From: Stenotrophomonas rhizophila
GTDB lineage: Bacteria > Pseudomonadota > Gammaproteobacteria > Xanthomonadales > Xanthomonadaceae
DNA: 64,000 nt
Assembly (NCBI RefSeq): GCF_003651185.1
Contig: NZ_RCDC01000004.1
Span: 1,474,659 to 1,538,658 of the forward strand
Direction: 5' to 3'
Part shown: positions 46,401 to 53,681 of the stretch, one piece after another
Layout of the letters: every line of letters begins with the position of its first letter
Numbering within the stretch: the stretch's first letter is position 1
Program-made: the position numbers and the translations under genes
The notes under the pieces: generated by a model
What the model was told of the DNA's origin: nothing
The model's input: only the letters and a program-made list of their open reading frames with translations
The model's database searches: none

Positions 46401-47263
46401 CGCCGGTTCTCCACCGCGCTCGGATCGTCTTCGCCACTGCCGCCGGCGCCCAGATGGGCGACCTGGTCATCCAGCGAGGCATCCACGTAGAGCAGCGCGC
46501 CGGCGATATCCAGCAGCAGCGTTTCATCGATCTGCTGCACGCCCTCGACCACGTCGCGCAGCGCGTCGCGCTGCTGTACGACCACGCCGCGGGCCACGCC
46601 CAGGCCCATCATGCCCAGCGTGTCGGCCACCGCGCCCAGCTCGTTGACCTGGGTCTGCAGCTGCACCGGCTCGCCGCCGGTACGCAGGTGCAGGTCCAGC
46701 GCATCCTTGATGCGCAGCAGTTCTTCCTTGACCGCATTGCCGACCGTATCGAGCAGCTCGCGATTGCGCCCGCTCAGGCTGCCGCGCGCGTGATCCAGCT
46801 CGGCTTCGGTGGCGCTCGCGCTGTCCGGCGCGAAGGCGAACAGCACGCTTTCATTGATGCCCGGCGCGGCGCGCGCCGAGCGGATGTCATTGAGCAGCGG
46901 CAGCAGCACGATCGGGATGTCGCGGTGACCGTTCTGCAGGCGCTCCAGGTAATCGGGCAGCAGTACGCTGCCACGCATCAGCGTGGCGCAGGCTTCATCA
47001 CGGTCGGGCACCTCACCGGCACCGATCGCATTGGCCAGCTGCTCCAGCTCCTCGGCCACCATCGCCGGGGCATACAGCTCGACCATCCGCAGGGTGCCCT
47101 GCACCTGGTGCAGGTAGCCGGCGCAGAAGCGCATCCGGCTGCCATCGGCGGGGTCTTCCACGTAGTACTCGACCTCGTTGCGCACCTGGCGCAGGGTCTC
47201 GTCCAGCTCCGGCTTGACCCAGCCCAGCGCAGCGTGGCTCATGGCATCGCGCAGCGTGCTCAT
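40451..47263 (-). CDS. chpA: ChpA hybrid chemotaxis histidine kinase / response regulator
   Basis: The kinase hub of the Pil-Chp system that steers type IV pilus twitching and cAMP signalling. At 2270 residues it has an N-terminal Hpt-like helix bundle (H52 in YLHQVQGTL), further pseudo-Hpt modules, Hpt sites at H806 (VFHTLKGSGRLVG), H966 (AVHTMNGAF, atypical) and H1537 (DLHTLKGGARMAG), a dimerisation segment (LLDRLVNHAGEVAIYRSRLE), the ATPase (HMLRNSVAHGLETP near 1858, DDGAGLD, then GRGVGMDVVHNEV near 1955), a CheW domain (about 1995-2120) and a receiver with phospho-site D2196 (MLLDIEMPRMDG). Acidic alanine-rich linkers join the Hpt modules. GGGAG lies upstream of ATG 47263. P. aeruginosa ChpA (about 2478 residues) has the same plan. 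Confidence 0.95.
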   Translation of the reverse strand: MSTLRDAMSHAALGWVKPELDETLRQVRNEVEYYVEDPADGSRMRFCAGYLHQVQGTLRMVELYAPAMVAEELEQLANAIGAGEVPDRDEACATLMRGSVLLPDYLERLQNGHRDIPIVLLPLLNDIRSARAAPGINESVLFAFAPDSASATEAELDHARGSLSGRNRELLDTVGNAVKEELLRIKDALDLHLRTGGEPVQLQTQVNELGAVADTLGMMGLGVARGVVVQQRDALRDVVEGVQQIDETLLLDIAGALLYVDASLDDQVAHLGAGGSGEDDPSAVENRRTVEVLAHEAIANFAAAREHFVAFIETNWNHQQLQEVPRLLGEVAGALRMLDLTVPADYLQGVRQYIAVELLGKQRVPSGRQLDTLADAMASLEYYLEALRERRPGRDEILDITRSSLETLRYWPLPAANQPTPDTGPASLPVAAEPIELTPWDTPAPEPIKLGVTADIPRPANLPPPLPEVTFDPPPANTAPLPAAPVALVFDASTAPVAADAPQWTLASHDDVDELPTFAHFDPVIAEVPAGAGWDVAPLPSVHADAVHDAVDVPTSERAPEVSDVSLEMPAFVATGTGFDPVAAEHEMLELSDEPIEFTFDEDLRNADDVLSLQIDDSGTYTDTDSDGIAAETAASSPFAQSAVDVEALPTFLQEIPVASVDDSVAEPTDAFIDGTDTVLQAEADAALPPPAVQDAVIRRIELDDESTRFLAELDAAAAQFRPEGAGTGTVPATSAAASPAVAVPADDTSIEAGFEDDGENIDQDIREVFIEEFDEELVNLGNLLPAWRIAPDNLDRLRPIRRVFHTLKGSGRLVGARTLGEFSWKIEGMLNRVLDGSRPASPAVVALVGQAYEVLPQLNAALRDGSRVTADLQAMQAIADRVAAGEETFHVPLQRAAAAAVATAVDSGTPDAAPVIESTPANIDSVLREILEAEVEIHQATLQAWLDVAADAPQPVTDGLLRAVHTMNGAFAMTDVPEITAVTGAAESYIKRSLAADALPSAAGIDALAETSVAITTTMAALQDEAPRVPVQNALAARLVALADTLPEARWPALVEDDLDLVDDEASVEATDAEAVTEATAADAVDVAAIDVAAVEVLAADADTVEAVEAVEAVEAVEAVEAVEPVKAYEVVEAADADAEAGPFAPVSDAQGDAFAATGDDVQDAAAPLLATADDTTATGEQQAEIDADGLSVIEPGRAAAEADDDALIAMELTGTDDLSAYFDAALPDTARAADAPPSPDVAAEDADLASVHAGLEAVELTSAEDLSRYFDHLAEPVTPERPVDVGAETDANSDTDTSTSTSTRAEAEAEGVADTATDSRSDSAEATTDGPAAADVDAHAHDDEQGSAYAVAVDDAANDSWSDTDPDSDEDAHALDEVLPPPPAFGEVVDAQQAVDDGLTVVDAPDASDTGVLGLDATAENAGEADAFAEAIETTAPDASADAASPARFFELEDAPAATFTNAPEADDARQVESTDSDDLAPGDALDFTQLDQELVDIFVEEGKDLLDHCDGLISELRAAPQDRDVIAGLQRDLHTLKGGARMAGINPIGDLGHGIESLLEAVAANRTDIDRSDVHLLERGFDRLHQLLTRTGQHRTVAMPDDLIAAFEQRTQGRAEPEPLETAHDTLPSGDAKVEAAIAALVAAPLSAPVPLETVSEEDGLPRPQQEQVRVRADLLDRLVNHAGEVAIYRSRLEQQLGAFRGAMGELDRTNARLRDQLRRLDLETEAQIVARYQREQDQADHTFDPLELDRFSTLQQLSRALNESAADLGGLQGVLDDLSRQYDVLLQQQSRVSSELQDGLMRARMVPFDGLVPRLRRVVRQAGQDTGKQVHVTLEGTHGELDRNVLDRMVAPLEHMLRNSVAHGLETPEQRRAAGKPDEGEIAIRLRREGSEIVLEVADDGAGLDREAIRRRAEQRGLIAADAVLGDAELDAMIFSPGFSTADQVSQLAGRGVGMDVVHNEVRQLGGSVDIHSVSGQGVTFTLRLPQTLAVTQAVFVQIGETTFAVPVASVSGIGRISRERFETANGGYHYGGEEFALHDLGTLIGQAQARAEGQAQVPLLLVRAGDLRVAVAIDQVLGNREIVVKPVGLQIASVPGIYGATITGDGRVVVILDVAPLVRRYLANPHKPITAAAKVSDRDVPLVMVVDDSLTMRKVTGRILERHNFEVTVARDGIEALERLDERVPDLMLLDIEMPRMDGYELASVMRADPRYQGVPIVMITSRSGDKHRQRAFELGVQRYLGKPYQELDLMRNVYDLLGIARARE
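43883..43950 (-). repeat. 9-bp tandem repeat inside chpA
   Basis: Six perfect AACGGCTTC units in a row (43892-43945), a partial seventh, and one degenerate unit before them. On the coding strand it reads as a run of E-A-V triplets at about residues 1105-1127, in the linker before the third Hpt site. In-frame (9 bp), so copy-number change would only alter linker length. Confidence 0.9.
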
Positions 47264-47357
47264 GCCAGGTCTCCCGGCAGCTCGGCGCACATGGCGTGCG
47301 GTGATTTCTCGCGATGCATCATCTGCTTGTTCCTTCCCTCTCCGCCCTGCCCGCGGC

Positions 47358-49394
47358 TCACGCCGGCAGCTTGAAGTCGGCGACCGAGCGGCGCAGGTCG
47401 GCCGCCAGCTGTGCCAGGTGGCCGATCGACTCGGCGGTCTGTCCCGCGCCCTGCGAGGTCTGGCCGGTAATCTGACGGATCACGCCCATGGTGCGGGTGA
47501 TGTCCGATGCCGCGGCCGACTGCTGCTGGGCAGCGATCGAGATGTTCTTGATGAGGTTGTTCAACGCGTTGGAGACGCGCTCGATTTCGGTCAGCGCGGT
47601 ACCGGCGTCTTCGGCCAGGCGTGCACCGGAGACCACTTCGGCGGTGGTCTGCTCCATCGAGCTGACCGCCTCGTTGGTATCGGCCTGAATGGCCTGCACC
47701 AGGTTTTCGATCCGTCGGGTCGCACCGGAGGTGCGCTCTGCCAGCCGCTGCACTTCGTCGGCCACCACCGCGAAACCGCGACCGGCCTCACCGGCTGAAG
47801 CTGCCTGCACCGCGGCGTTCAACGCTAGGATGTTGGTCTGCTCGGAAATGTCGTTGATCAGTTCCACGATCGAGCCGATTTCCTGCGAGGACTCGCCCAG
47901 GCGCTTGATGCGCTTGGAGGTTTCCTGGATCTGGTCGCGGATCTGGTCCATGCCCTGGATCGTTTCGCGCACCACGCCGGCACCTTCGGCGGCGATGATC
48001 ACCGAGCGCTGTGCCACGTCGGCCGACTCGGCCGAGTTGCGCGACACCTGCTCGATGCTCGAGGCGATTTCGCCGATGCGGTCGGAGGCCGAGGTGATCT
48101 GGTTGGCCTGGTGGCCCGCCGCTTCGGCCAGCTGCATCGCGGTGGCCTGGGTTTCCTGGGTCGACACGGCGACCTTGGCCGAGGTGTCGTTGATGGTGGT
48201 CACCAGGTGGCGCAGCTCATCCACGGCGTAGTTGATGGCGTCGGCGATGGCGCCGGTCATGTCCTCGGTCACCGAGGCCTTCACCGTCAGGTCGCCTTCA
48301 CCCAGCGAGCTGATTTCGTCCAGCAGCCGCATGATGGCCTGCTGGTTGCGGCTGTTGTATTCCACCTGGGTCTGGTACCGCAGTTCCTGTTCGCGCGAGC
48401 GGCTGCGCACCGTGCTGCCGACGAAGCCGATGATGGCGATCAGCGAGAACGCACCAGAGGCCACGCCCAGCCAGAAGTTGGGGAACAGGCGGGTATCGCG
48501 CAGCGAGCCGAACGAAGAGAAGGCTTCGAACAGCTTCTTGCTGTCGCGCAGCATGTCTGCCGAACCACCCGTCAGGGCCGCGGCCGAGGACTGCGCGGCG
48601 AACAGCTGGCGCGAGCTGGCCAGGATCGCGTCGGCATCCTGCTTCATGGTGTCCCACTGCTTCTGCGACTGCTCCAGCGCGGCCAGCGCCGGACCGTTGC
48701 GGACCGCGGCAATGCCCAGTTCCTCGTTGCCGTTGCGCAGCGCATCGAGCACCTGGGTGAAGACCACCGAGTCGCGGGCGAGCGCATCGCCCGCGGCAGC
48801 CGCATTGGCGCCACCGGCGCGCATTTCCGTCACGCGGCGGGCCATCGAGCCGACCACCACGACCTGCTGCAGGGCGTTGTAGACCTGCGAGGACGGCGCG
48901 CCACTGGCCGACATCGCGCGGACCACTTCGTTCAGCTGCGCCTGCAGTGCGGGCACGCCGTTGACGAAGTTGTTGGCGTTGCCGGCCAGGGCCAGCACGG
49001 CCGGTTCGCTGGCGACCAGCTGGCCGGCACTCTTGCCGAGCGGCTCCCAGGTCTGGATCAGCGTGTTCAGCGGCCCGGCGACATTGGTCTCGGTGCCGTA
49101 GCGGCCCTGCAGGCCACTGACGGTACTTTCGATGTCGCTCTTGGTCAGCTTGAACGCGGTGAACGCCTGCGCGTTGCCCGAGACCGCCTCACGGCCCTGG
49201 TTGGCCAGCTGCTGCGAGAGCACCTGCAGGTTCGCCGCATCGGTGCTCGCACTGGCCAGGCGACTGCCCTGCCAGGTCGCTACACCGGTGTTGACGCCGA
49301 ACACGATCATCGACACGGCCAGCAGGCCGAGCCAGAAATTGGTGCCCACCGAGCCGAGCTTGCCGGCCTTGGCGGATTCCGAAGCAGTACTCAT
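47358..49394 (-). CDS. pilJ: PilJ methyl-accepting chemotaxis protein
   Basis: The receptor of the Pil-Chp system, found at the cell poles with the pilus machinery. The 678-residue protein has a first membrane span ([20 protein letters not shown]), a PilJ-type periplasmic region of two similar helical modules (about 45-300), a second span ([20 protein letters not shown]), a HAMP linker, and the signalling hairpin tip [20 protein letters not shown] near residue 525. The tip reads VQAAS where most receptors have IEAAR, as is usual for PilJ. Between pilJ and chpA there is only a 94-base gap, so pilK, the methyltransferase found here in Pseudomonas, is missing. Confidence 0.95.
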   Translation of the reverse strand: MSTASESAKAGKLGSVGTNFWLGLLAVSMIVFGVNTGVATWQGSRLASASTDAANLQVLSQQLANQGREAVSGNAQAFTAFKLTKSDIESTVSGLQGRYGTETNVAGPLNTLIQTWEPLGKSAGQLVASEPAVLALAGNANNFVNGVPALQAQLNEVVRAMSASGAPSSQVYNALQQVVVVGSMARRVTEMRAGGANAAAAGDALARDSVVFTQVLDALRNGNEELGIAAVRNGPALAALEQSQKQWDTMKQDADAILASSRQLFAAQSSAAALTGGSADMLRDSKKLFEAFSSFGSLRDTRLFPNFWLGVASGAFSLIAIIGFVGSTVRSRSREQELRYQTQVEYNSRNQQAIMRLLDEISSLGEGDLTVKASVTEDMTGAIADAINYAVDELRHLVTTINDTSAKVAVSTQETQATAMQLAEAAGHQANQITSASDRIGEIASSIEQVSRNSAESADVAQRSVIIAAEGAGVVRETIQGMDQIRDQIQETSKRIKRLGESSQEIGSIVELINDISEQTNILALNAAVQAASAGEAGRGFAVVADEVQRLAERTSGATRRIENLVQAIQADTNEAVSSMEQTTAEVVSGARLAEDAGTALTEIERVSNALNNLIKNISIAAQQQSAAASDITRTMGVIRQITGQTSQGAGQTAESIGHLAQLAADLRRSVADFKLPA

Positions 49395-49437
49395 CGTTCA
49401 ACCTCGATCTTCAATACGGAGAGACAGGCGCCTGCGG

Positions 49438-49968
49438 TCAGGCCGCGGCCTGCCTGAATTCGGGGGTACGCGACAGCAGCGACAGCGAGAACACGCCCCA
49501 GTCATGGCCATCGCCGTGGAACGCACGGTCGATGAAGTGCGCATAGCGGCCGGTAGCCAGATCGCCGGCGACAATGTCCTGGTCCAGCTCGAAGCTGCGC
49601 TGGCCGAACAGTTCATCGATGGTCAATGCCACGTCGCCGCCGGCCTGGCGCATGATCAGCACGCGCTGACCCTCCTGCTGCACGGTGCGCTCGCCTTCCA
49701 GGAAGAACTTCAGGTCCACCACCGGAAACAGGTTGCCGCGCAGGTTGCCCACGCCCAGCAGCCACGGCTGGGCGCCCGGCACCGGGGTGATCGGCGGCAT
49801 CGGCACGATTTCCACCACTTCGCGGAAATCCGAGACCAGCCGGCGCTTGCCCACGCGGTAGCCGACGCCACGCCACAGGTCCTGCGAGAACTGCCGCTCG
49901 GGCAGCTGCACGGCATGGGCCAGGCTGCGCCGCTCATAGGCTTGGAGGATGTCGAAAGGAGAACGCAT
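49438..49968 (-). CDS. pilI: PilI, CheW-like adaptor
   Basis: A 176-residue CheW-domain protein that couples PilJ to ChpA. It starts MRSPFDILQAYERRSLAHAV and has the CheW core WLLGVGNLRGNLFPVVDLKF with the typical NLRG/PVVDL pattern, then VALTIDELFGQRSF. The ATG overlaps the pilH stop by one base (TGATG), so it is translationally coupled. The upstream in-frame extension is antisense to nothing useful and is rejected. The 43 bases to pilJ hold only a ribosome site. Confidence 0.93.
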   Translation of the reverse strand: MRSPFDILQAYERRSLAHAVQLPERQFSQDLWRGVGYRVGKRRLVSDFREVVEIVPMPPITPVPGAQPWLLGVGNLRGNLFPVVDLKFFLEGERTVQQEGQRVLIMRQAGGDVALTIDELFGQRSFELDQDIVAGDLATGRYAHFIDRAFHGDGHDWGVFSLSLLSRTPEFRQAAA

Positions 49969-50330
49969 CAGACCACCAACTGGTTGATCCGCGCGATCAG
50001 TTCCTCCTCGCGCGGCGGCTTGACGATGTAGTCGGCCGCCCCCTGGCGCAGCCCCCACGCCTTGTCGGTTTCCATCGCCTTGGTGCTGACGATGACCACC
50101 GGAATGTGCTTGGTGGCCGCGTCGCGCGCCATCGCACGGGTGGCCTGGAAGCCACTCATGCCGGGCAGGACCACGTCCATCAGCACCAGCTGCGGTGACT
50201 GCTCGCGCACGAGCTTGAGCCCGTCCTCGGCGTTGTCCGCTTCCAGGACTTCATGACCGGCCTTGGTCAACCACTGCGTGAACACCGCACGGTCGGTCGG
50301 TGAATCCTCGATCAGTACGATTCGAGCCAT
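49968..50330 (-). CDS. pilH: PilH single-domain response regulator
   Basis: A 120-residue CheY-like receiver. The acidic pair is ED in VLIEDSPTD, the phospho-site is D52 in LVLMDVVLPGMSG, the switch threonine or serine is in VVIVSTKAMETD, and the lysine is in DYIVKPPREEE. In Pseudomonas, PilH acts with PilB/PilT-linked control of retraction and as a phosphate sink for ChpA. It lies 18 bases after pilG and overlaps pilI by one base. Confidence 0.94.
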   Translation of the reverse strand: MARIVLIEDSPTDRAVFTQWLTKAGHEVLEADNAEDGLKLVREQSPQLVLMDVVLPGMSGFQATRAMARDAATKHIPVVIVSTKAMETDKAWGLRQGAADYIVKPPREEELIARINQLVV

Positions 50331-50348
50331 TGTGCCTTTCCCCCCTGG

Positions 50349-50750
50349 TCAGGCGTTGACGTATGTGCGGATGGCACCCAGCAGTTCTTCACGCGTGAAT
50401 GGCTTGGTCAGGTACTGCTCCGAGCCGACGATGCGGCCGCGTGCCTTGTCGAACAGGCCGTCCTTGGAGGACAGCATGATCACCGGCGTGGACTTGAACA
50501 GCTGGTTGCCCTTGATCAGCGCACAGGTCTGATACCCGTCCAGCCGCGGCATCATGATGTCCACGAAGATGATCTGCGGCTGTTGATCGGCGATCTTGGC
50601 CAATGCCTCGAACCCATCGGTCGCGGTCACCACTTCGCAGCCTTCCCGCTTCAGCAGGGTTTCCGCAGTTCTGCGGATGGTCTTCGAATCATCGATGACC
50701 ATCACGCGCAGCCCTGCGAGTTCCCCACCCGCAGCCATGTATTCAGTCAT
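50349..50750 (-). CDS. pilG: PilG single-domain response regulator
   Basis: A 133-residue CheY-like receiver, first gene of the operon. Acidic pair DD in VMVIDDSKTIRRTAETLLKR, phospho-site D64 in IIFVDIMMPRLDG, switch region VIMLSSKDGLFDK, and the conserved lysine in EQYLTKPFTREELL. The N-terminal MTEYMAAGGELAGL extension is usual for PilG. It drives pilus extension and, in Pseudomonas, adenylate cyclase activation. A GGAAAGG ribosome site lies just upstream of ATG 50750. A promoter is seen about 60 bases further up. Confidence 0.95.
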   Translation of the reverse strand: MTEYMAAGGELAGLRVMVIDDSKTIRRTAETLLKREGCEVVTATDGFEALAKIADQQPQIIFVDIMMPRLDGYQTCALIKGNQLFKSTPVIMLSSKDGLFDKARGRIVGSEQYLTKPFTREELLGAIRTYVNA

Positions 50751-50807
50751 TACCTTTCCCCAAGCGCGCGACGCTTGCCTGATCCCCGGCGTCGCTGCGA
50801 AAGCGTA

Positions 50808-50837
50808 TCTATATCCCAATACCGCCGCGCGCTTCAA
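50808..50837 (-). promoter_or_regulatory. promoter of the pil-chp operon
   Basis: Minus strand: -35 TTGAAG (50837-50832), 18-base spacer, -10 TATAGA (50813-50808), giving a leader of about 50 bases before pilG. The rest of the 257-base gap to the divergent gshB is GC-rich and shows no clear plus-strand promoter. Confidence 0.5.
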
Positions 50838-51007
50838 GCACACCCACCGCGGCCCCGGCGCCAGCGGCCCGGCGGGCGCCCGGGCCGGGCCGTTTGCGCA
50901 AATCCGGGGCGGCGCCCGCCCGGCCGGACACTGCGTTCCGCGCCCCCGGGCAGGCATTGCGGACCCATTGTCGCTACCATCATCGGCCTGCCCGCCAGGT
51001 TGCGACC

Positions 51008-51958
51008 ATGCCGTTGAATGTCATCGTGGTGATGGACCCCATCGCCCATATCAAGATTGCCAAGGACACCACCTTCGCGATGCTGCTGGAAGCCCAGCGC
51101 CGCGGCCATGCGCTGCACTACGTCAGCCCCGGCGGGCTGGCCCTGCGCGATGGCCAGGCCATCGCCCGCACCGCCCCGCTGCAGGTGCGCGAGGACAAGA
51201 ACGACTGGTTCACCCTGGGCGAGTTCAGCCAGACCGTGTTCGGCCCCGGCCAGGTGGTGCTGATGCGCAAGGACCCGCCGGTGGATGCCGAATTCATCTA
51301 CGACACCCATGTGCTCAGCGTCGCCCAGCAGGCCGGTGCGATGGTCGTCAACGACCCCCAGGGCCTGCGCGACTACAACGAGAAGCTGGCCGCCCTGCTG
51401 TTCCCGCAGTGCTGCCCGCCGACCCTGGTCAGCCGCCGCAATGCGGACCTGAAGGCCTTCGTGCTCGAACATGGCCAGGCGGTGCTCAAGCCGCTGGACG
51501 GCATGGGCGGGCGCTCGATCTTCCGCAGCGGCACCGGTGATCCCAACCTCAATGTGATCCTGGAAACCCTGACCGATGGCGAGCGCACGCTGGCCCTGGC
51601 GCAGAAATTCATCCCGGACATCACCGCCGGCGACAAGCGCATCCTGCTGGTCGATGGCGAGCCGGTGGACTACTGCCTGGCGCGGATTCCGCAGGGCGAT
51701 GAGTTCCGTGGCAACCTGGCCGCCGGTGGCCGTGGCGAAGGCCGCCCGCTGAGCGAGCGCGACCGCTGGATCGCCGCCCAGGTCGGGCCGGAGATGAAGC
51801 GGCGCGGCATGCGCTTCGTCGGCCTGGACGTGATCGGCGATTACCTGACCGAAGTCAATGTCACCAGCCCGACCTGCGTGCGCGAGCTCGACGCTCAGTT
51901 CGGACTGAACATCGCCGGCACCCTGTTCGATGCGATCGAGGCCAGCCTGCCGCGATGA
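51008..51958 (+). CDS. gshB: glutathione synthetase
   Basis: Joins gamma-glutamylcysteine and glycine with ATP. The 316-residue prokaryotic enzyme starts MPLNVIVVMDPIAHIKIAKD, has the RKDPPVDAEFIYDTHVLS block, and an ATP-grasp domain with VLKPLDGMGGRSIFR, DKRILLVDGEP, RGNLAAGGRGEGRPL, and VTSPTCVREL. Length matches E. coli GshB (316). The gene is divergent from pilG, a conserved arrangement in Pseudomonas and Xanthomonadaceae. The next gene overlaps by 4 bases. Confidence 0.96.
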   Translation: MPLNVIVVMDPIAHIKIAKDTTFAMLLEAQRRGHALHYVSPGGLALRDGQAIARTAPLQVREDKNDWFTLGEFSQTVFGPGQVVLMRKDPPVDAEFIYDTHVLSVAQQAGAMVVNDPQGLRDYNEKLAALLFPQCCPPTLVSRRNADLKAFVLEHGQAVLKPLDGMGGRSIFRSGTGDPNLNVILETLTDGERTLALAQKFIPDITAGDKRILLVDGEPVDYCLARIPQGDEFRGNLAAGGRGEGRPLSERDRWIAAQVGPEMKRRGMRFVGLDVIGDYLTEVNVTSPTCVRELDAQFGLNIAGTLFDAIEASLPR

Positions 51959-52842
51959 GCGCCAGCGTCGTCCCGGCCCCGACGTGGCAGGCGCGCGAAT
52001 CCCAGCGGCTGGGCGCGACCCTGACGCTGTCCGTGCTCGTGCACGCGTTGCTGCTGCTGGGAGTCGGCTTCGCGGTCAGTGACAGCGCGCCGCTGGTGCC
52101 CACCCTGGATGTGATCTTCAGCCAGACCCAGACCCCGCTGACCCCCAAGCAGGCCGATTTCCTGGCCCAGGCCAATCAGCAGGGCGGTGGCGACCACGAC
52201 AAGGCGCAGCGCCCGCGCGACAACCAGGCCGGGATCGTGCCGCAGGCACAGGCCGGGCTGTCACCGGTGCCGCAACAGCGCCAGGAGGCAGCCAGCGTTC
52301 CGCCGCCGCAGACCCGCGTGGTCAACAGCCGCAATGGCGCCGACACCATCGCCGAGGCGCAGCCACAGCCGCTTCCCGAGCACCCCCGCCCGGATGCACC
52401 GATGACCGCCCGCGAGCAGCGCGACGTGGAGATGGCACGACTGGCCGCCGAGGTACACCTGCGCTCGGCCCAGTACGCCAAGCGGCCGAACCGCAAGTTC
52501 GTCTCGGCCAGCACCCGCGAATACGCCTATGCCACCTATCTGCGCGCGTGGGTCGACCGCGCCGAGCGCGTCGGCAATCTGAATTATCCCGATGAGGCCC
52601 GCGCCCGCCGGCTCGGTGGCCAGGTGGTGATCACGGTCGGTGTGCGCCGCGATGGCACGGTCGAAAGTGCCCGCATCCTGCAGTCGAGCGGCACGCCGTT
52701 GCTGGATGAAACCGCGCTGCGCGTGATCACGCTTGCCCAGCCGTTCCCGCCACTGCCCAGAACCGAGGATGCGATCGACATCCTGCAGGTGACCCGCACC
52801 TGGGTGTTCCTGCCCGGCGGCGAGCTGCGCGACGATCGCTGA
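51955..52842 (+). CDS. TonB-family energy transducer
   Basis: A 295-residue periplasmic-spanning protein with an N-terminal anchor (LTLSVLVHALLLLGVGFAV, where S and H sit in the span as in TonB), a proline- and glutamine-rich spacer (residues 60-150), and a C-terminal TonB domain (about 205-290) with NYPDEARARRLGGQVVITVG and the late WVFLPGGELR. The spacer is not the long EPxKP ladder of classical TonB. No exbB or exbD is adjacent, so it is a TonB paralogue; its position beside pilG and gshB is conserved, and some such paralogues affect pilus function. It overlaps gshB by 4 bases. Confidence 0.88.
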   Translation: MSASVVPAPTWQARESQRLGATLTLSVLVHALLLLGVGFAVSDSAPLVPTLDVIFSQTQTPLTPKQADFLAQANQQGGGDHDKAQRPRDNQAGIVPQAQAGLSPVPQQRQEAASVPPPQTRVVNSRNGADTIAEAQPQPLPEHPRPDAPMTAREQRDVEMARLAAEVHLRSAQYAKRPNRKFVSASTREYAYATYLRAWVDRAERVGNLNYPDEARARRLGGQVVITVGVRRDGTVESARILQSSGTPLLDETALRVITLAQPFPPLPRTEDAIDILQVTRTWVFLPGGELRDDR

Positions 52843-52853
52843 TCGGGCGCAGG

Positions 52854-52923
52854 GCGCAGCCACGCACGGCGTGGCGCTACGAGAACGCCGCGCAGGTAGT
52901 GCCACGCCATGCGTGGCTGGGGC
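52854..52923. repeat. pair of GTAG REP-like palindromes
   Basis: An inverted copy ending in CTAC (52854-52880, core GCCACGCACGGCGTGGC) and a direct copy starting GTAG (52896-52923, core GCCACGCCATGCGTGGC), 15 bases apart, between convergent tonB-like and tsaB. A partial third copy ending in CGCTAC lies near 52938-52952. Confidence 0.65.
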
Positions 52924-52965
52924 TTACGATGCGATGCGCAGCTGGGCGCTACGAGGCCGCCTGCG

Positions 52966-53676
52966 TTACGAGGCCGCCTGCTTCGCCGCCCGCGCCGCCT
53001 GCTGTTCCACCAGGGTCAGTGCCACGTTGTTGCGCAGATACGCCGGCTCCACCAGCTCCGGCGCCACGCCCTCGCCGCGCTGGAACGCGGGTACCGCCAA
53101 GGCCAGCACGTCCGACGCCCGCGGCAGCGCCAGCGCGTCCACGCCGGTCAGTTGATCGGCCAACCGCGTCGCCAGCACGCCCTCGGCCGCGCCGAAGCCA
53201 GTCCCCACGCCGAACCAGTGCGTACCCTCAGGCAACACGACCTGCTCGGGCGCGCACACGCTCTCCTCGCCCTGCAGCTGCCACTGCCCGTCCACGCGGA
53301 TGTGGCGTGCGGCATAGACCTCGCCCATGCGCGCGTCGATGCTGGCCAGTACATGATCGGCTTCCGCCGGGGCACGCAGCGCCAGCGCCTGCAGGGTGGA
53401 GACCGCGATCAGCGGGCGGTCCAGCGCCAGGGCGATCCCCTGGGCGATGGCGATGGCCAGCCGCACGCCGGTGAACGCGCCCGGCCCCCGCCCCAACGCG
53501 ATCGCATCCAGCTGCGAACGGGCCACCCCCGCTTCGGCCAGCAGCGCCTCGGCCCAGGGCAGGCTCAGCTCGGCATGGCGGCGCGGGGCGATCTCGAAGC
53601 GCTCGCTGACCTGCCCATCCACATACAGGGCAACGGAACAGGCTTCGGTGGCGGTTTCAAAGGCGAGCAGTTTCAT
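52966..53676 (-). CDS. tsaB: tRNA threonylcarbamoyladenosine biosynthesis protein TsaB
   Basis: A subunit of the TsaBDE complex that transfers threonylcarbamoyl to A37 of ANN-reading tRNAs. The 236-residue protein begins MKLLAFETATEACSVALYVD and carries the ASKHA-type DAIALGRGPGAFTGVRLAIA signature near residue 60. TsaB is catalytically inactive itself and serves as TsaD dimer partner. It follows the YoaA helicase gene by 5 bases, the same neighbour pair as in E. coli (yoaA-tsaB). Confidence 0.95.
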   Translation of the reverse strand: MKLLAFETATEACSVALYVDGQVSERFEIAPRRHAELSLPWAEALLAEAGVARSQLDAIALGRGPGAFTGVRLAIAIAQGIALALDRPLIAVSTLQALALRAPAEADHVLASIDARMGEVYAARHIRVDGQWQLQGEESVCAPEQVVLPEGTHWFGVGTGFGAAEGVLATRLADQLTGVDALALPRASDVLALAVPAFQRGEGVAPELVEPAYLRNNVALTLVEQQAARAAKQAAS

Positions 53677-53681
53677 GGCGG

